Shown piece after piece: positions 1-8,554 of a stretch of DNA of 53,544 bases. Origin of the DNA: a bacterium HR15 (GTDB lineage Bacteria > Armatimonadota > Fimbriimonadia > Fimbriimonadales > GBS-DC); the NCBI GenBank assembly GCA_002898555.1, contig BEHR01000028.1:1-53544 (forward strand), read 5' to 3'. The translations under genes were made by a program, and so were the position numbers. Below the pieces are notes generated by a model. It was given only the letters and a program-made list of their open reading frames with translations. It was not told where the DNA came from and did not search any database. Position 1 is the first letter of the stretch. Each line of letters begins with the position of its first letter.

Positions 1-111
1 CCGCTGCAACGGGCGCGTCTGCAGCTCGATCATCTTCTGGATGATCGCCTCGGTGTCGATACCCGACGCCAGTCCTGTAAAGTTGATCCCTGTGATACTC
101 CCTCCGATCAT
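1..111 (-). CDS. fliD: Flagellar cap protein FliD, N-terminal fragment (runs off the window)
   Basis: Only the first 37 codons lie in the window; the gene continues past base 1. The translated N-terminus contains GINFTGLASGIDTEAIIQKM, which matches the conserved start of FliD (hook-associated protein 2), the filament cap that folds exported flagellin at the flagellum tip. The ATG at 109-111 is preceded by GAGGGGG about 9 nt upstream, a good ribosome binding site. The identification rests on this short but very characteristic FliD N-terminal motif. It implies a motile organism and that a flagellar locus lies to the left. Confidence 0.8.
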   Translation of the reverse strand, partial: MIGGSITGINFTGLASGIDTEAIIQKMIELQTRPLQR

Positions 112-411
112 TCCCCTGATACCCCCTCATGCACCTACTCTGGCTTCTTGACCGATTATCGGCAACCCCGCCAGCAGACTGGACTCCTACTTTTGCGAGG
201 TTTGGCATGCCCAAACCCAGAAAGGGCGAACCGGGACTAAAGTCCCTACCGCCTGCCTGTAGGGATAGTTCATAATAAGGAGCGCTTCCCAGCATCGCCG
301 TTCTGAGTTGCAGAGGGCATGAGGTGCGACGATGCACACAGAAGACGCTTGGCGACAGTGGCTTTTAAGCCTACCTACTTACAAAAGGTGGCAGTTCTGT
401 ACAATCAGGGG
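112..411. other. Intergenic region with two small hairpins
   Basis: No convincing gene is visible here. Two short inverted repeats occur: GGTTTGG/CCAAACC near 199-217 and GGGACT/AGTCCC near 233-246. Either could be a remnant of a dispersed intergenic repeat. A 32-codon ATG reading frame starting near 332 has no ribosome binding site and no recognisable content, so I do not call it. Confidence 0.5.
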
Positions 412-417
412 TATAAT
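412..417 (+). promoter_or_regulatory. -10 element TATAAT of the PEP-CTERM gene
   Basis: Perfect TATAAT preceded by GGGG; no clear TTGACA 16-18 nt upstream. It lies about 60 nt before the start codon at 478, leaving a leader with a strong Shine-Dalgarno (GAGGAGG). It is one of many GG-TATAAT elements in this window. Confidence 0.6.
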
Positions 418-477
418 TACGCGGAGATAGCGCAAGCTTTGTGGAGAGTGTTCTGGAACGCTCAGAGGAGGTAAGCG

Positions 478-1578
478 ATGAAGAGACGGAAGGTATTGGT
501 GATGGGTGCTGTGGCGTTGATGGAGATCCTAGTGGGTGCAATGGTCTACGCGGACACACCGCACCTGTACTGGGTCGGTACCTTTGGAGGGAGTTCCAGT
601 GAGGCGCTGGGCGTTTCCGCGAACGGGGCCGTTGTCGGCTGGAGTTTCACGGCGAATGGACAGCGTCGAGGGTTACTTTGGACTCGCAATGGCGGCATCC
701 AAGACTTAGGGACCCTGGGCGGCAACATCAGTGAAGCGTATGCCATATCGCGGGATGGAAGCACGATTGTGGGTTACTCCAATACTGCAGATATCCGCTT
801 GCGTGCGGTGCGCTGGAGTTCCGATGGGCAAATCGCGGATTTGGGAGCAGCTTCGCCTGCACGAGCGAATGGCGTTTCCGCAGATGGGTCGGTGATCGTT
901 GGGCAGACGAACCTTGTACCGTTCCGCTGGACGGCAGCCACAGGAGTGCAGATACTTTCAGGGTTCCCTGCAGACTGGCATGGAAGCGCAGTAAGTGTTT
1001 CCGCTGACGGCGTTGCTGTGGTGGGATTTGTACGCCCTCCGCAAACTCTGTTCCGCGCGTTTCTCTGGCGAGACAATGTCTTACAAATCCTCCCTACATT
1101 TCACAACGGTTCGAACGCTTTTGCTATGGCAACCGATGTTTCGGACTCTACGCGGGTGATTGTAGGTCAAGCGAATACTGCCGATGGGCTTAATCGAGCT
1201 GTACGCTGGGTCGATGGGGTTATTGAGGATTTAGGCACCCTCGGTGGAAACAGCAGCGCGTGGTCAGTCAGTGCGGACGGAAGCCGCGTCGTCGGATCAT
1301 CTTTACACTTTCCGAGCCTGCAGGAGCGTGCCTTTTTGTGGACGGAAGCAACTGGAATGATTGATCTCAATGTAGCGTACGCGGCGCTATTACCACCCGG
1401 AGCCCGCTTAATACGGGCAACCGACATTTCCCCTGACGGGCGTTATATCGTCGGGATTGGCATCAATCCCGAAACGGGTATTCAAGAGGGGTTTCTTTTG
1501 GATACCATCCCTGAACCTGCCTCGCTATTTGTGTTGGGCGCGGGGCTGGTAGGGTTTATGCTGAGACGAAAGCCCTAA
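478..1578 (+). CDS. Secreted HAF-repeat protein with PEP-CTERM sorting signal
   Basis: A 366-residue protein with a signal peptide (MKRRK followed by a hydrophobic stretch ending near Ala-Asp-Thr). Several repeats of the HAF type follow, seen as recurring units such as DLGTLGG and SVSADGSRVVG that alternate short beta-strand blocks. The C-terminus carries IPEPASLFVLGAGLVGF followed by Arg-Arg-Lys, a textbook PEP-CTERM signal: Pro-Glu-Pro, transmembrane segment, basic tail. Known biology: such proteins are sorted by an exosortase and are often extracellular or surface associated; no exosortase gene is in this window. The start has a GAGGAGG site 6-7 nt upstream. HAF repeats have no established biochemical function, so the role is unknown. 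Confidence 0.85.
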   Translation: MKRRKVLVMGAVALMEILVGAMVYADTPHLYWVGTFGGSSSEALGVSANGAVVGWSFTANGQRRGLLWTRNGGIQDLGTLGGNISEAYAISRDGSTIVGYSNTADIRLRAVRWSSDGQIADLGAASPARANGVSADGSVIVGQTNLVPFRWTAATGVQILSGFPADWHGSAVSVSADGVAVVGFVRPPQTLFRAFLWRDNVLQILPTFHNGSNAFAMATDVSDSTRVIVGQANTADGLNRAVRWVDGVIEDLGTLGGNSSAWSVSADGSRVVGSSLHFPSLQERAFLWTEATGMIDLNVAYAALLPPGARLIRATDISPDGRYIVGIGINPETGIQEGFLLDTIPEPASLFVLGAGLVGFMLRRKP

Positions 1579-1583
1579 TCGTG

Positions 1584-1613
1584 GGGCGCAACAGCGGAGC
1601 AGCTGTTGCGCCC
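1584..1613. terminator. Bidirectional hairpin between convergent genes
   Basis: Perfect 12-bp stem GGGCGCAACAGC / GCTGTTGCGCCC with a 6-nt loop. It sits in the 42-bp gap between the stops of two convergent genes (1578 and 1621). There is no strong U-tract on either side, so termination is inferred from position and stem strength. Confidence 0.6.
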
Positions 1614-1620
1614 TACTCTC

Positions 1621-3648
1621 TTAGCAGCCCTCACCGAAGTGGAACAATACTTCCAACAGATCGGTGTCGTCTACAATACCGTCACCATTAGTATCGGGCG
1701 CCAGTTCCACACCTGTTTCCCCGAATGCCATCAGAACTGCCAGCAGGTCAGCGTCATTCACGCAGCCGTCGGTGGTTGCATCCCCTACGCGATATACGGG
1801 ATTCTTCACACGCAACTGCGCGGTGTCTCCGCGCGCCATAATAAGTGAGCGTCCCGTAGGTGTGAACACCATCGTGCGGATACCATTTGAGATTTCGTAA
1901 GGCGTCTCAAAAGCAACTGCCCCTGTTCGGGCGTCCACGAAGCGGAGTAGGTTCACTCGGTTGGCACTAACCGCGATGTAGCGTCCATCAGGGGTGAAGG
2001 CGAGGCAAACGGATCCTGTGCCGAGACTGCCCAGGGAGCGTGCAACCATGCTGGGAACCTCCAAAACGAAGCATGCACCGCTGTTCAGTCCCACAGCAAT
2101 TTGCTGCCCATTCGGGGCGAGCGACAGACTGTTAGGAATCGCATCGAACGGAGTGGATTGCGCCACTTGGGACAAGTCACTCACACGGAACAGGCGCACA
2201 CGCCGATCTTGACCGCCAATAGCCAACCACTGTTTATCAGTGGAGAGCCGCGCGGCATGGATCTGTAACCCTAGCGCAATGGCGCGGATCTGGGTACCTG
2301 TCTGAACAGACCAGAGCCGAATAAAACCATCGGCTCCCACTGAAAGCAGGGTCGAGCCATCACCCAGAAACGCGACGCACAGTACTGCTCCCAAACTACC
2401 CGTGAGTATCTGTTCGAGCGCGCCTGTCTCGGCGTTCCACAAACAGATTCGCGAGTCTTGTCCTCCTGTCGCTATGCGCGCTTCATCAGGCGAGATGGCG
2501 ACCGCTATCGCAGTCTGGGAATGTCCACCTTCAGGAGTTCGATAGATGCGCGCCCCAGTGCGTGCATCGCGCCGAGTCGCCCAACGGGGCGACTCGGCAG
2601 TGGCATACCACCTTCCCGATGGTGCGATTGCTATATCATAGGCGGCATCCATAAACTCACCCTTCACCATAAGTGTTTGCGTAGGCGTATGGTAGACCTC
2701 TATCGGAACTACACGCTCCATCGCCACCCAAGCACCATCAGGGCTGACGGCAAGACCGCTTGGAGAACCATATAGTGGGTTCAGATACACGCTACGCAGC
2801 AGCTGCCCATTGCTGGCTTGGCGGATACGCAGGGGATAGATGGTCTGGTTATTCTCTTGACCGTAGCCACCCGCAGCATACAAAATCTGACTGTCAGGTG
2901 AGAACGCCAATCCGCGATAGCTCGCAGCCTGATCCCAGTCGACAAATTGCGCACGCACTTGCCAAGTATCCGTCCGAATCAGGTAGGTTGTATTTCCCGT
3001 GGTGAAAGCGAGGGTACCGTTGTCAGGAGAGAATGCAATTGCCTCCAGCTGCAGACCATACGTAGGTGTAAAGCTGGCTATTCGGTTGCCTGTATCCACA
3101 TCGAAAACCCACAGATGCTGAGTGGCAGGCTCCCCCTCCATCGCGAGGTAGCGCCCATTTCGAGCAAGGGCAAATCGGCTGCTGGAACCGCTACGCTCAA
3201 ATAACAGGGCGCCTGTTGCCACATCCCATACCCGCACTCGATAGCCCATTACTGCGATTCGTTGCCCTGTGCCGTCAAATTCCAGTCCGCGCCCGTGATC
3301 TGGGGCAACGGAAAATGTCTGCCAAAGCGACCCATTTTGGATGTCCCAAACTCGTGCGATCCCATCTATGCCTAATGTCGCCAAATGGCGCCCGTCGGGA
3401 GAGAAACGGCAGTATCGGGCATTCGCAAAAAACGAGTATTTGGGAATCCAACCGGGTAGCTCGTATAGATAAACGACGCCGTCACCGACAGCTGCAAACA
3501 TCGAGCCGTCGGGTGAGAAGGTCGGGCTATTCGCATAGCTCGGATATCGACGCCATTCCACTGCAAGGACGTTCGATTGCGCGTAGCCACCACTCACAAC
3601 TACTATCGTCGCAGCAAACGCTGCATAGTAGCTCCACCTTGTATACAT
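1621..3648 (-). CDS. Secreted WD40-repeat protein with C-terminal dockerin-like domain
   Basis: 675 residues from ATG 3648, chosen because GGAGG lies 8 nt upstream and the N-terminus (MYTRWSYYAAFAATIVVVSG) is a good signal peptide; a longer frame to 3714 lacks both. Repeated WD40-like blades run from about residue 40 to 600, with motifs such as LAFSPDS, VAVSPDGAWVA, IATGGQDSRICLW and LLSVGADGFIRLW, giving one or two beta-propellers. The last about 55 residues form two EF-hand-like calcium loops (VNDADLL, DTNGDGIVDDTDLL) typical of type I dockerins, ending in FGEGC. Exported propellers of this kind usually bind partners; the dockerin may anchor the protein. A second protein with the same tail is at 23218..24054. 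Confidence 0.8.
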   Translation of the reverse strand: MYTRWSYYAAFAATIVVVSGGYAQSNVLAVEWRRYPSYANSPTFSPDGSMFAAVGDGVVYLYELPGWIPKYSFFANARYCRFSPDGRHLATLGIDGIARVWDIQNGSLWQTFSVAPDHGRGLEFDGTGQRIAVMGYRVRVWDVATGALLFERSGSSSRFALARNGRYLAMEGEPATQHLWVFDVDTGNRIASFTPTYGLQLEAIAFSPDNGTLAFTTGNTTYLIRTDTWQVRAQFVDWDQAASYRGLAFSPDSQILYAAGGYGQENNQTIYPLRIRQASNGQLLRSVYLNPLYGSPSGLAVSPDGAWVAMERVVPIEVYHTPTQTLMVKGEFMDAAYDIAIAPSGRWYATAESPRWATRRDARTGARIYRTPEGGHSQTAIAVAISPDEARIATGGQDSRICLWNAETGALEQILTGSLGAVLCVAFLGDGSTLLSVGADGFIRLWSVQTGTQIRAIALGLQIHAARLSTDKQWLAIGGQDRRVRLFRVSDLSQVAQSTPFDAIPNSLSLAPNGQQIAVGLNSGACFVLEVPSMVARSLGSLGTGSVCLAFTPDGRYIAVSANRVNLLRFVDARTGAVAFETPYEISNGIRTMVFTPTGRSLIMARGDTAQLRVKNPVYRVGDATTDGCVNDADLLAVLMAFGETGVELAPDTNGDGIVDDTDLLEVLFHFGEGC

Positions 3649-3700
3649 AACTTTACCTCCATTCAATCGAGTAGATATGCCTTGACGCACATCCACTAAT

Positions 3701-3706
3701 AGTATA
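3701..3706 (-). promoter_or_regulatory. -10 element TATACT of the WD40-dockerin gene
   Basis: On the minus strand the sequence reads GAGAGG-TATACT, about 53 nt before the start at 3648. No good -35 is visible. Confidence 0.45.
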
Positions 3707-3935
3707 CCTCTCAACCTTTTCGGATAGTTCCTCTTTCGCTAAGGGGTTGTCTATGAGATGGAATAGGGTACAGCTTGGCATGTTTTTTCCCCGAAATATA
3801 AGCCGTGTGGCAGCACCCATCAGCAGGTAAGCTCCTTAGAGAGCGCGGTATGCAAGAGGTGCTATCAGGTATTTTATACGCTGATTTGGTCAAAAGCAGG
3901 GTTGGGATTTTAAAGGGGTTTTATAGTCCCAGGGG
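3707..3935. other. Intergenic region between divergent genes
   Basis: About 340 bp separate the starts of the divergent WD40 and thioredoxin genes. Apart from the two -10 elements I see no gene, RNA motif or strong repeat. The part near 3880-3930 is A/T-richer than its surroundings. Confidence 0.4.
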
Positions 3936-3941
3936 TATAAT
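3936..3941 (+). promoter_or_regulatory. -10 element TATAAT of the TlpA-like gene
   Basis: AGGGG-TATAAT. It lies 9 nt before an in-frame ATG at 3951 and 45 nt before the preferred ATG at 3987. A leaderless start at 3951 is therefore possible in principle, but the ribosome binding site favours 3987. Confidence 0.55.
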
Positions 3942-3986
3942 CACGGTGCGATGGCGTGGATGCCATCGGAAATGGAGGTACAAACC

Positions 3987-5081
3987 ATGAAACGGTTCGG
4001 ATGGAGTATCGGGCTGTTGATGAGCCTTGTTCTGTCGTTCCCTGCCCAAGCGACGCTCAAAGAGGGCGATAAAGCACCGCCACTCAAAGTCGCGAAGTGG
4101 ATCAAGGGCAAACCAGTGCAGCGGTTCGAACCCGGCAAGGTCTATGTGGTCGAGTTCTGGGCAACTTGGTGCGGTCCCTGCCGTCAATCGATCCCGCATC
4201 TGACTGAACTTGCCAAGAAGTTCGCGGGCAAGGTGACCATTGTAGGCGTGAGTATCTGGGAGAACCCACGCAACAGCACCAGCGCTGACTATATGCCCCG
4301 CGTGGAGCAGTTCGTGCGCGAGATGGGCGACAAGATGAGCTACATCGTCGCGGTGGATGACCCCAAAGGCACGATGGCGCGTACTTGGATGGAGGCTGCA
4401 GGACAGAACGGTATCCCCACTGCCTTCGTCATCGACCAGCGTGGGCGCATCGTGTGGATCGGACACCCGATGGGCGAGCTGGAGCAGGTGCTGGAACAGG
4501 TTGTCGCGGGCAAGTTCAACTGGCAAAAGCACGCGCAGGCGCGTCAGGCGCGTGAGCGCGACGAGGCAGCCGTTATGCAACTTTTCCAACGCCTCGAAAA
4601 GCTGCGTCAACAGAAAAAGTACCAGGACGCCCTGAAGGAGCTGGAACAAGCGGAAAAACGCTACCCGGCTTACAAAGAGACCTTCGCGCTGATGCGCTAC
4701 GACTTCCTGTTGTATGTGGATGAACAGAAAGCCTACGCGCTTGCCCGCCAGCTGGCAAATGGCGAGTATAAGAACAACCCAAACGCGCTGAACATGCTGG
4801 CGTGGAGCATCGTGGAGGACAACGCGGAACGCCCGCTCAAATCGCCCGATTACGCGCTGGCGGTCGAAATCGCGCAGCGTGCTGTGCAGCTGACTCAGGA
4901 GAAAGATCCCTTCCTTCTGGATACGCTCGCCTATGCGCTGTTCAAGCAGGGCAAGGTAGAGGACGCCATCCGCTATCAGGAGAAGGCAGTTGCCCTGCTG
5001 AAGGAGCAGAGCGGTGTGCCTGACGAGATTCGGCGCGAGATCGAGGAGCGGTTAGAAAAGTTTCGCAAGGCGCGTCCCTAA
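3987..5081 (+). CDS. Exported thioredoxin-like (TlpA/AhpC-TSA type) protein with TPR-like C-terminus
   Basis: 364 residues from ATG 3987, preceded by GGAGG about 8 nt upstream and giving a clean signal peptide (MKRFGWSIGLLMSLVLSFPAQA). Residues about 25-180 form a thioredoxin fold with the redox motif WATWCGPC (Cys62, Cys65) and the cis-proline region GIPTAFVID. Residues about 185-364 are helical, rich in Glu, Lys and Gln, and contain TPR-like helices (DALKELEQAEKRY, DAIRYQEKAVALLK). Family knowledge: periplasmic TlpA-like proteins reduce disulfides, for instance during cytochrome c maturation or protein repair. The added TPR region suggests a protein partner. No cytochrome genes adjoin it, so the substrate is unknown. 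Confidence 0.8.
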   Translation: MKRFGWSIGLLMSLVLSFPAQATLKEGDKAPPLKVAKWIKGKPVQRFEPGKVYVVEFWATWCGPCRQSIPHLTELAKKFAGKVTIVGVSIWENPRNSTSADYMPRVEQFVREMGDKMSYIVAVDDPKGTMARTWMEAAGQNGIPTAFVIDQRGRIVWIGHPMGELEQVLEQVVAGKFNWQKHAQARQARERDEAAVMQLFQRLEKLRQQKKYQDALKELEQAEKRYPAYKETFALMRYDFLLYVDEQKAYALARQLANGEYKNNPNALNMLAWSIVEDNAERPLKSPDYALAVEIAQRAVQLTQEKDPFLLDTLAYALFKQGKVEDAIRYQEKAVALLKEQSGVPDEIRREIEERLEKFRKARP

Positions 5082-5112
5082 GAAGTAGGGGCAAATCCCT
5101 GTGGTCGCTCCT

Positions 5113-5643
5113 TTAAAACACCCATGGGGCGGTTTCAGGGTTCTGGCGCAGGGTCTCCCACTCCTCATCGCTGAGGGGTTGGGGACGGTCGCGTTCGGCA
5201 TCCACCGGACACAGGAAGCCGAACGGCTCCGTATACGGGTTTATCCAGCGGTGGGGGGTATCGGGTGGCACATAGATGAGATCGAACGGCTTCAGGTCGA
5301 ACACCCGCGTGCCTACCAGCGCTTTGCCGCGCCCGCGAATCACGACCACCAGATGCACATGGTGGTGCTTTTCGAGGCTGGAGTAGCCGCCCGGCTCGAT
5401 TTCGAAGTAGCGCAGAGCGAACTGCGCCGGCACGAGGGGTGGTCGCCCCAGCCCGTAGCGCTTGATGCCCTTCCAGCCCATCCCGCGAGCATCCCCCGCA
5501 TGCTCCTTATATTCACGGGCAAGGACGCCTGCCCACGCGAAAGCGTCGGCGTCGAAGGGCACATGCAGCTTCTCCAGCGCCACTTGCAACGCCTGTGCCA
5601 TCTGCTCCAGCTGGGATTCCAGGTCGGCTTTCTTTTCAGACAT
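5113..5643 (-). CDS. Single-domain cupin protein
   Basis: 176 residues from ATG 5643 (MSEKKADLESQ), just downstream of the M28 peptidase gene on the same strand (41-bp gap), so probably cotranscribed. The first about 45 residues are helical. The cupin barrel follows, with the first motif around KHHHVHLVVVIRGRGKALVG and the second around IYVPPDTPHRWINP, supplying His ligands for a metal. Small cupins of this kind include sugar-phosphate isomerases, dioxygenases and binding proteins; nothing in the sequence narrows this. The ribosome binding site is weak, consistent with translation coupled to the upstream gene. The longer frame to 5739 would overlap the peptidase and looks spurious. Confidence 0.7.
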   Translation of the reverse strand: MSEKKADLESQLEQMAQALQVALEKLHVPFDADAFAWAGVLAREYKEHAGDARGMGWKGIKRYGLGRPPLVPAQFALRYFEIEPGGYSSLEKHHHVHLVVVIRGRGKALVGTRVFDLKPFDLIYVPPDTPHRWINPYTEPFGFLCPVDAERDRPQPLSDEEWETLRQNPETAPWVF

Positions 5644-5684
5644 TTTCGGACAAGTCGAACGGGTTGAACCGGGTGAGCGGCGGG

Positions 5685-7268
5685 TTATTGCTGTGGCTTC
5701 ACGCGGGCAGGGCGTTCCTCCTGCTCCGCCAGCGTCCACACCAGCCCAAAAATCGTGCGCGTCACCTTCGCCATCTTCTCGAAATCGATCTTCTCCACTT
5801 GGTCGCTGGGACGGTGATAGTCCTCGTGCAGCCCGCTGAAGAAGAAGATCACCGGGATACCCTTGCTCGCATAGCTGTAGTGGTCACTGCGGTAGTAGAG
5901 CCTTTCTGGGTCGTTCGGGTCATCATAGCGCGGATTGAGGCGCAAATGTAAATACTGCGCATTGACCTGATCCAGCACCTTGCCCAGATCGGGGCTGGCG
6001 AGTCGGGGGCCGATAACATAGATTTCATCCGGTTCGGATAGGTCGGCATTCCGACGGCTCTGGTCGCCTGGCAATCGGCTGCGCCCAATCATATCGATAT
6101 TCACCTGAGCGATAATGTTTTGCAGGGGCACGGTGGGTTTCTCCGTGAATAGGCGCGATCCCCATAGCCCTTTCTCCTCGCCCACATGCCAGACAAAAAG
6201 CACCGAGCGCCTGGGACGTGCGCCATGGGCGAAGGCTTCCGCCATCTCCAGCAAGGCGACCGTGCCGGAGCCGTCATCATCTGCGCCATTGAAAATCACA
6301 TCCTCGCCGGGTTGACGGGGTGTGCCCATGCCCACATGGTCTAAGTGGGCGCCAACTGCCACATACTCGTTTTTCAGCACGGGGTCACGCCCCTCTACAA
6401 TCGCAATCACATTGCGAGCCTGCTCGCGCGTGGTTTCCACCGCTATCTCGATTTGCAACCGCTTACTGGCACGGAAGAGGAACGGCTCACCCGCTTCCCC
6501 CGCCTGGGCACGCTGGATCAGCTCCTCCGCGCTAACCTCCTCGCCCTGACAGAGCGCGTCGAGCAGCTCGCGCGAGGGGATGATCAACGGCAAGCCCGGC
6601 TCATCACGCTCCAGCTCCTCGACTACGAGCCGTCGCGCCCACATTCGGCTCTGCCTGTCCAGCCGAGTCATCAGAGCGGGGTCGATACGCAGAATAGCTT
6701 TGGCACCGCGTCGGCGTGCGTTCTCCTCCGGGCTGATCCAGCCCTCTCCCTCCGCGCGTTCCAGACCCACCTGTGCCACCGAGCGCGGAAAGCCGTTTAG
6801 CACGACCAGCACCTTCCCACGCACATCCAGCCCTTTGTAGGGATCGATGCTCTGCGCGTGGTTTGTCCAGCCGTAGCCCACATAAACGAGGGGCGCGGTC
6901 AGCGAGAGGGGTATGGCGCGTGCGATGAACCCCTCACCATAGCGAAACTCGCGTTCGCCCAGACGCACCACGCTCGACTCGGTCTTGACCCTATCCGTGC
7001 GAATGGTGAGCGCCTGATAATAGGTTCCGTTCTCGCCCCCCGGTTGCAGTCCCAGTCGCTTCAGGTGCGACACGAGGTACATCCCTGCCAGGTTCAGCCC
7101 GCGTGAGGGAGTGTCGCGCCCTTCCAGCGCGTCGGAGGCGATAAACTCCAGATGCGCCTGCAGGTCGGTCGGGGTGATGCTCTCTGCGCTGGTCATCCAT
7201 GCAGGGCGATCCGCCAGCGCAATGCCCATCAACAACAGCCAGAGCCAGAAAAAAGTTCGCCGTTTCAC
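5685..7268 (-). CDS. Secreted M28-family zinc aminopeptidase with PA domain
   Basis: 527 residues starting at GTG 7268, chosen because it opens a good signal peptide (VKRRTFFWLWLLLMGIALA) and lies 7 nt downstream of a TATAAT. Codons further upstream run into an intergenic repeat. The mature part contains a protease-associated insert (about residues 100-270) inside an M28 peptidase fold. Metal ligands are visible: GAHLDHVG, NGADDDGSG, HVGEEKGLWGS, DMIGR and YYRSDHYSYA. These match the two-zinc centre of M28 exopeptidases, which release N-terminal amino acids from peptides outside the cytoplasm. A cupin gene follows. There is no Shine-Dalgarno before the GTG, so the message may be leaderless. 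Confidence 0.85.
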   Translation of the reverse strand: MKRRTFFWLWLLLMGIALADRPAWMTSAESITPTDLQAHLEFIASDALEGRDTPSRGLNLAGMYLVSHLKRLGLQPGGENGTYYQALTIRTDRVKTESSVVRLGEREFRYGEGFIARAIPLSLTAPLVYVGYGWTNHAQSIDPYKGLDVRGKVLVVLNGFPRSVAQVGLERAEGEGWISPEENARRRGAKAILRIDPALMTRLDRQSRMWARRLVVEELERDEPGLPLIIPSRELLDALCQGEEVSAEELIQRAQAGEAGEPFLFRASKRLQIEIAVETTREQARNVIAIVEGRDPVLKNEYVAVGAHLDHVGMGTPRQPGEDVIFNGADDDGSGTVALLEMAEAFAHGARPRRSVLFVWHVGEEKGLWGSRLFTEKPTVPLQNIIAQVNIDMIGRSRLPGDQSRRNADLSEPDEIYVIGPRLASPDLGKVLDQVNAQYLHLRLNPRYDDPNDPERLYYRSDHYSYASKGIPVIFFFSGLHEDYHRPSDQVEKIDFEKMAKVTRTIFGLVWTLAEQEERPARVKPQQ

Positions 7269-7275
7269 AGCGGAG

Positions 7276-7281
7276 ATTATA
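7276..7281 (-). promoter_or_regulatory. -10 element TATAAT, leaderless type, of the M28 peptidase
   Basis: On the minus strand AAGGG-TATAAT is followed after exactly 7 nt by the GTG start. Transcription would begin at or next to the start codon. Confidence 0.6.
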
Positions 7282-7327
7282 CCCTTGCTCCTATTAGAGG
7301 GATACAGGGGTACGGTTGGAAATACGC

Positions 7328-7428
7328 TGGAGGGCGAGGCTTCTGTCGAGCCGTCACAATTTTCTTTTCCGACCCAGACGCAAAATTTTGTGGGAGTTTT
7401 TTCGGCTCGCCAAGAGGCTCGCCCTCCA
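7328..7428. repeat. Inverted pair of GGAGGGCGAGGC repeats around an A/T-rich core
   Basis: A 26-bp unit at 7328-7353 (beginning TGGAGGGCGAGGC) is repeated in inverted orientation at 7403-7428 (ending GCTCGCCCTCCA), 22 of 26 positions matching. Between them lies a degenerate copy of the A/T palindrome (7358-7394, GACCCAGACGCAAAATTTTG). The same 26-bp unit occurs at 19274-19402 and 36181-36236. It lies between the divergent peptidase and NurA-like genes. Confidence 0.7.
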
Positions 7429-7482
7429 AAGCTTTCTCTAAGCAAAGCAGGATTCCTCGCCGCTTGCCGAATCTAACTGTTG

Positions 7483-8520
7483 ATGACGCCCTTCCTGAAA
7501 AAAGTGGTGGAGTTCCTGCGCGAGAACCCCGATGGGGTTCGTGTGGTGCGCCGTCTCACCAGCGAGGACATTATAGAAGTGCCCGAAGAGGAGGGCTGGT
7601 CAGGCGACGCGATGCTGGTGCCTGAGCCAGAGCGCAAAGAGTTCGGCATCTATGAGGTGCCGCGCGGCAACCAGCCAACCGCCTTTACCCACTTCATCGA
7701 CGGCATCCAGCACTCGCAGCTACTGTACTATCTCTGTGTGGAGCAGGCGTTCCTGCCCGTAGTGTATGGCTACATCGCGGCGATGGTGCTGGAACGGCGT
7801 GAGCGCAACTTGCATCCCTGCGCGGACCTGCATGGGGACGAGGAAGCGCTCTATCTGCCTGCTCGCCTCATCAATATCCGCACCTTCCAGAAGCACGGCA
7901 TCATCATCCATGACACCTATGAGCGGGTGGAGGTGGAAACGGCTTCGTTCGCCAGCATGCTGCAGAAGGCGGGCGCAACCGTTGCGCGTATGCGCGACCA
8001 GCTGGAACGCAGGCTGGCGATGCAATGGATTGAGCGATATGGCGAACACCCCGACTGCTGGCTGCTGGTGGATGGCTCCATCTCCGACCTGATGCGCGAG
8101 CAGCAGACGCGCCGCTTTTTGCGCGTGGTGGGCGTTTCGAAGTCGCACCGCACCTCGTACCTGCGCCCTGACTGGATGCTGCAAGTGCTGAACATGCCCG
8201 CTGGCTATCGTAGCAGTGTGTTTCGCCCGCGCCGCCCGCAGGTGGAGGAGGTCTACAGCTGGTATTTGCGCCTGCGTTGGCAGGAGGGCGCCGCGCCCAC
8301 CTATGGACTGGTGCGCGTGGAGATGCCACCCACTCCCGAAACACTGGAACTGGTCGATAGAGTATCCGCATGGCTTTTGCAGGAGACGCGCCCGCTAAGC
8401 TTGCCTGACCCACGCTATGACCGCCTACTCTATCCGTTCCGAATGTGCGAGCATCACCTGCGTAGCCGTGCCCCCAGCCGCGTGCTTATCGAAACCGCTG
8501 TGGCGAATCTCAGTGTTTAG
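7483..8520 (+). CDS. NurA-domain-like protein (putative nuclease)
   Basis: 345 residues from ATG 7483. Family assignment is tentative. Features resembling NurA 5'-3' nucleases: an early FIDG motif (FTHFIDGIQHSQLL) followed by a block with VVYGYIAAMVLERRER, a central LLVDGSISD, the VVGVSKSHRTSYL segment, and a C-terminal block with RVEMPPTPETLELVDRV and later Pro/Leu/Tyr-rich residues. In NurA, spaced Asp and Lys residues of this kind coordinate manganese. NurA normally works with the HerA helicase in DNA end processing; no herA is nearby. No Shine-Dalgarno is evident. If not NurA, this is an uncharacterised soluble protein. Confidence 0.4.
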   Translation: MTPFLKKVVEFLRENPDGVRVVRRLTSEDIIEVPEEEGWSGDAMLVPEPERKEFGIYEVPRGNQPTAFTHFIDGIQHSQLLYYLCVEQAFLPVVYGYIAAMVLERRERNLHPCADLHGDEEALYLPARLINIRTFQKHGIIIHDTYERVEVETASFASMLQKAGATVARMRDQLERRLAMQWIERYGEHPDCWLLVDGSISDLMREQQTRRFLRVVGVSKSHRTSYLRPDWMLQVLNMPAGYRSSVFRPRRPQVEEVYSWYLRLRWQEGAAPTYGLVRVEMPPTPETLELVDRVSAWLLQETRPLSLPDPRYDRLLYPFRMCEHHLRSRAPSRVLIETAVANLSV

Positions 8521-8526
8521 TCATGG

Positions 8527-8532
8527 TATACT
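8527..8532 (+). promoter_or_regulatory. -10 element TATACT of the metallochaperone-kinase operon
   Basis: CATGG-TATACT, 22 nt before the ATG at 8555, with GGAGG between them. Confidence 0.5.
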
Positions 8533-8554
8533 CCTGCTTGGAGGATTATTGACG

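Noticed and set aside
332-430. 32-codon ATG frame upstream of the PEP-CTERM gene
   Set aside because: No ribosome binding site, no recognisable content, and it spans the promoter of the next gene.
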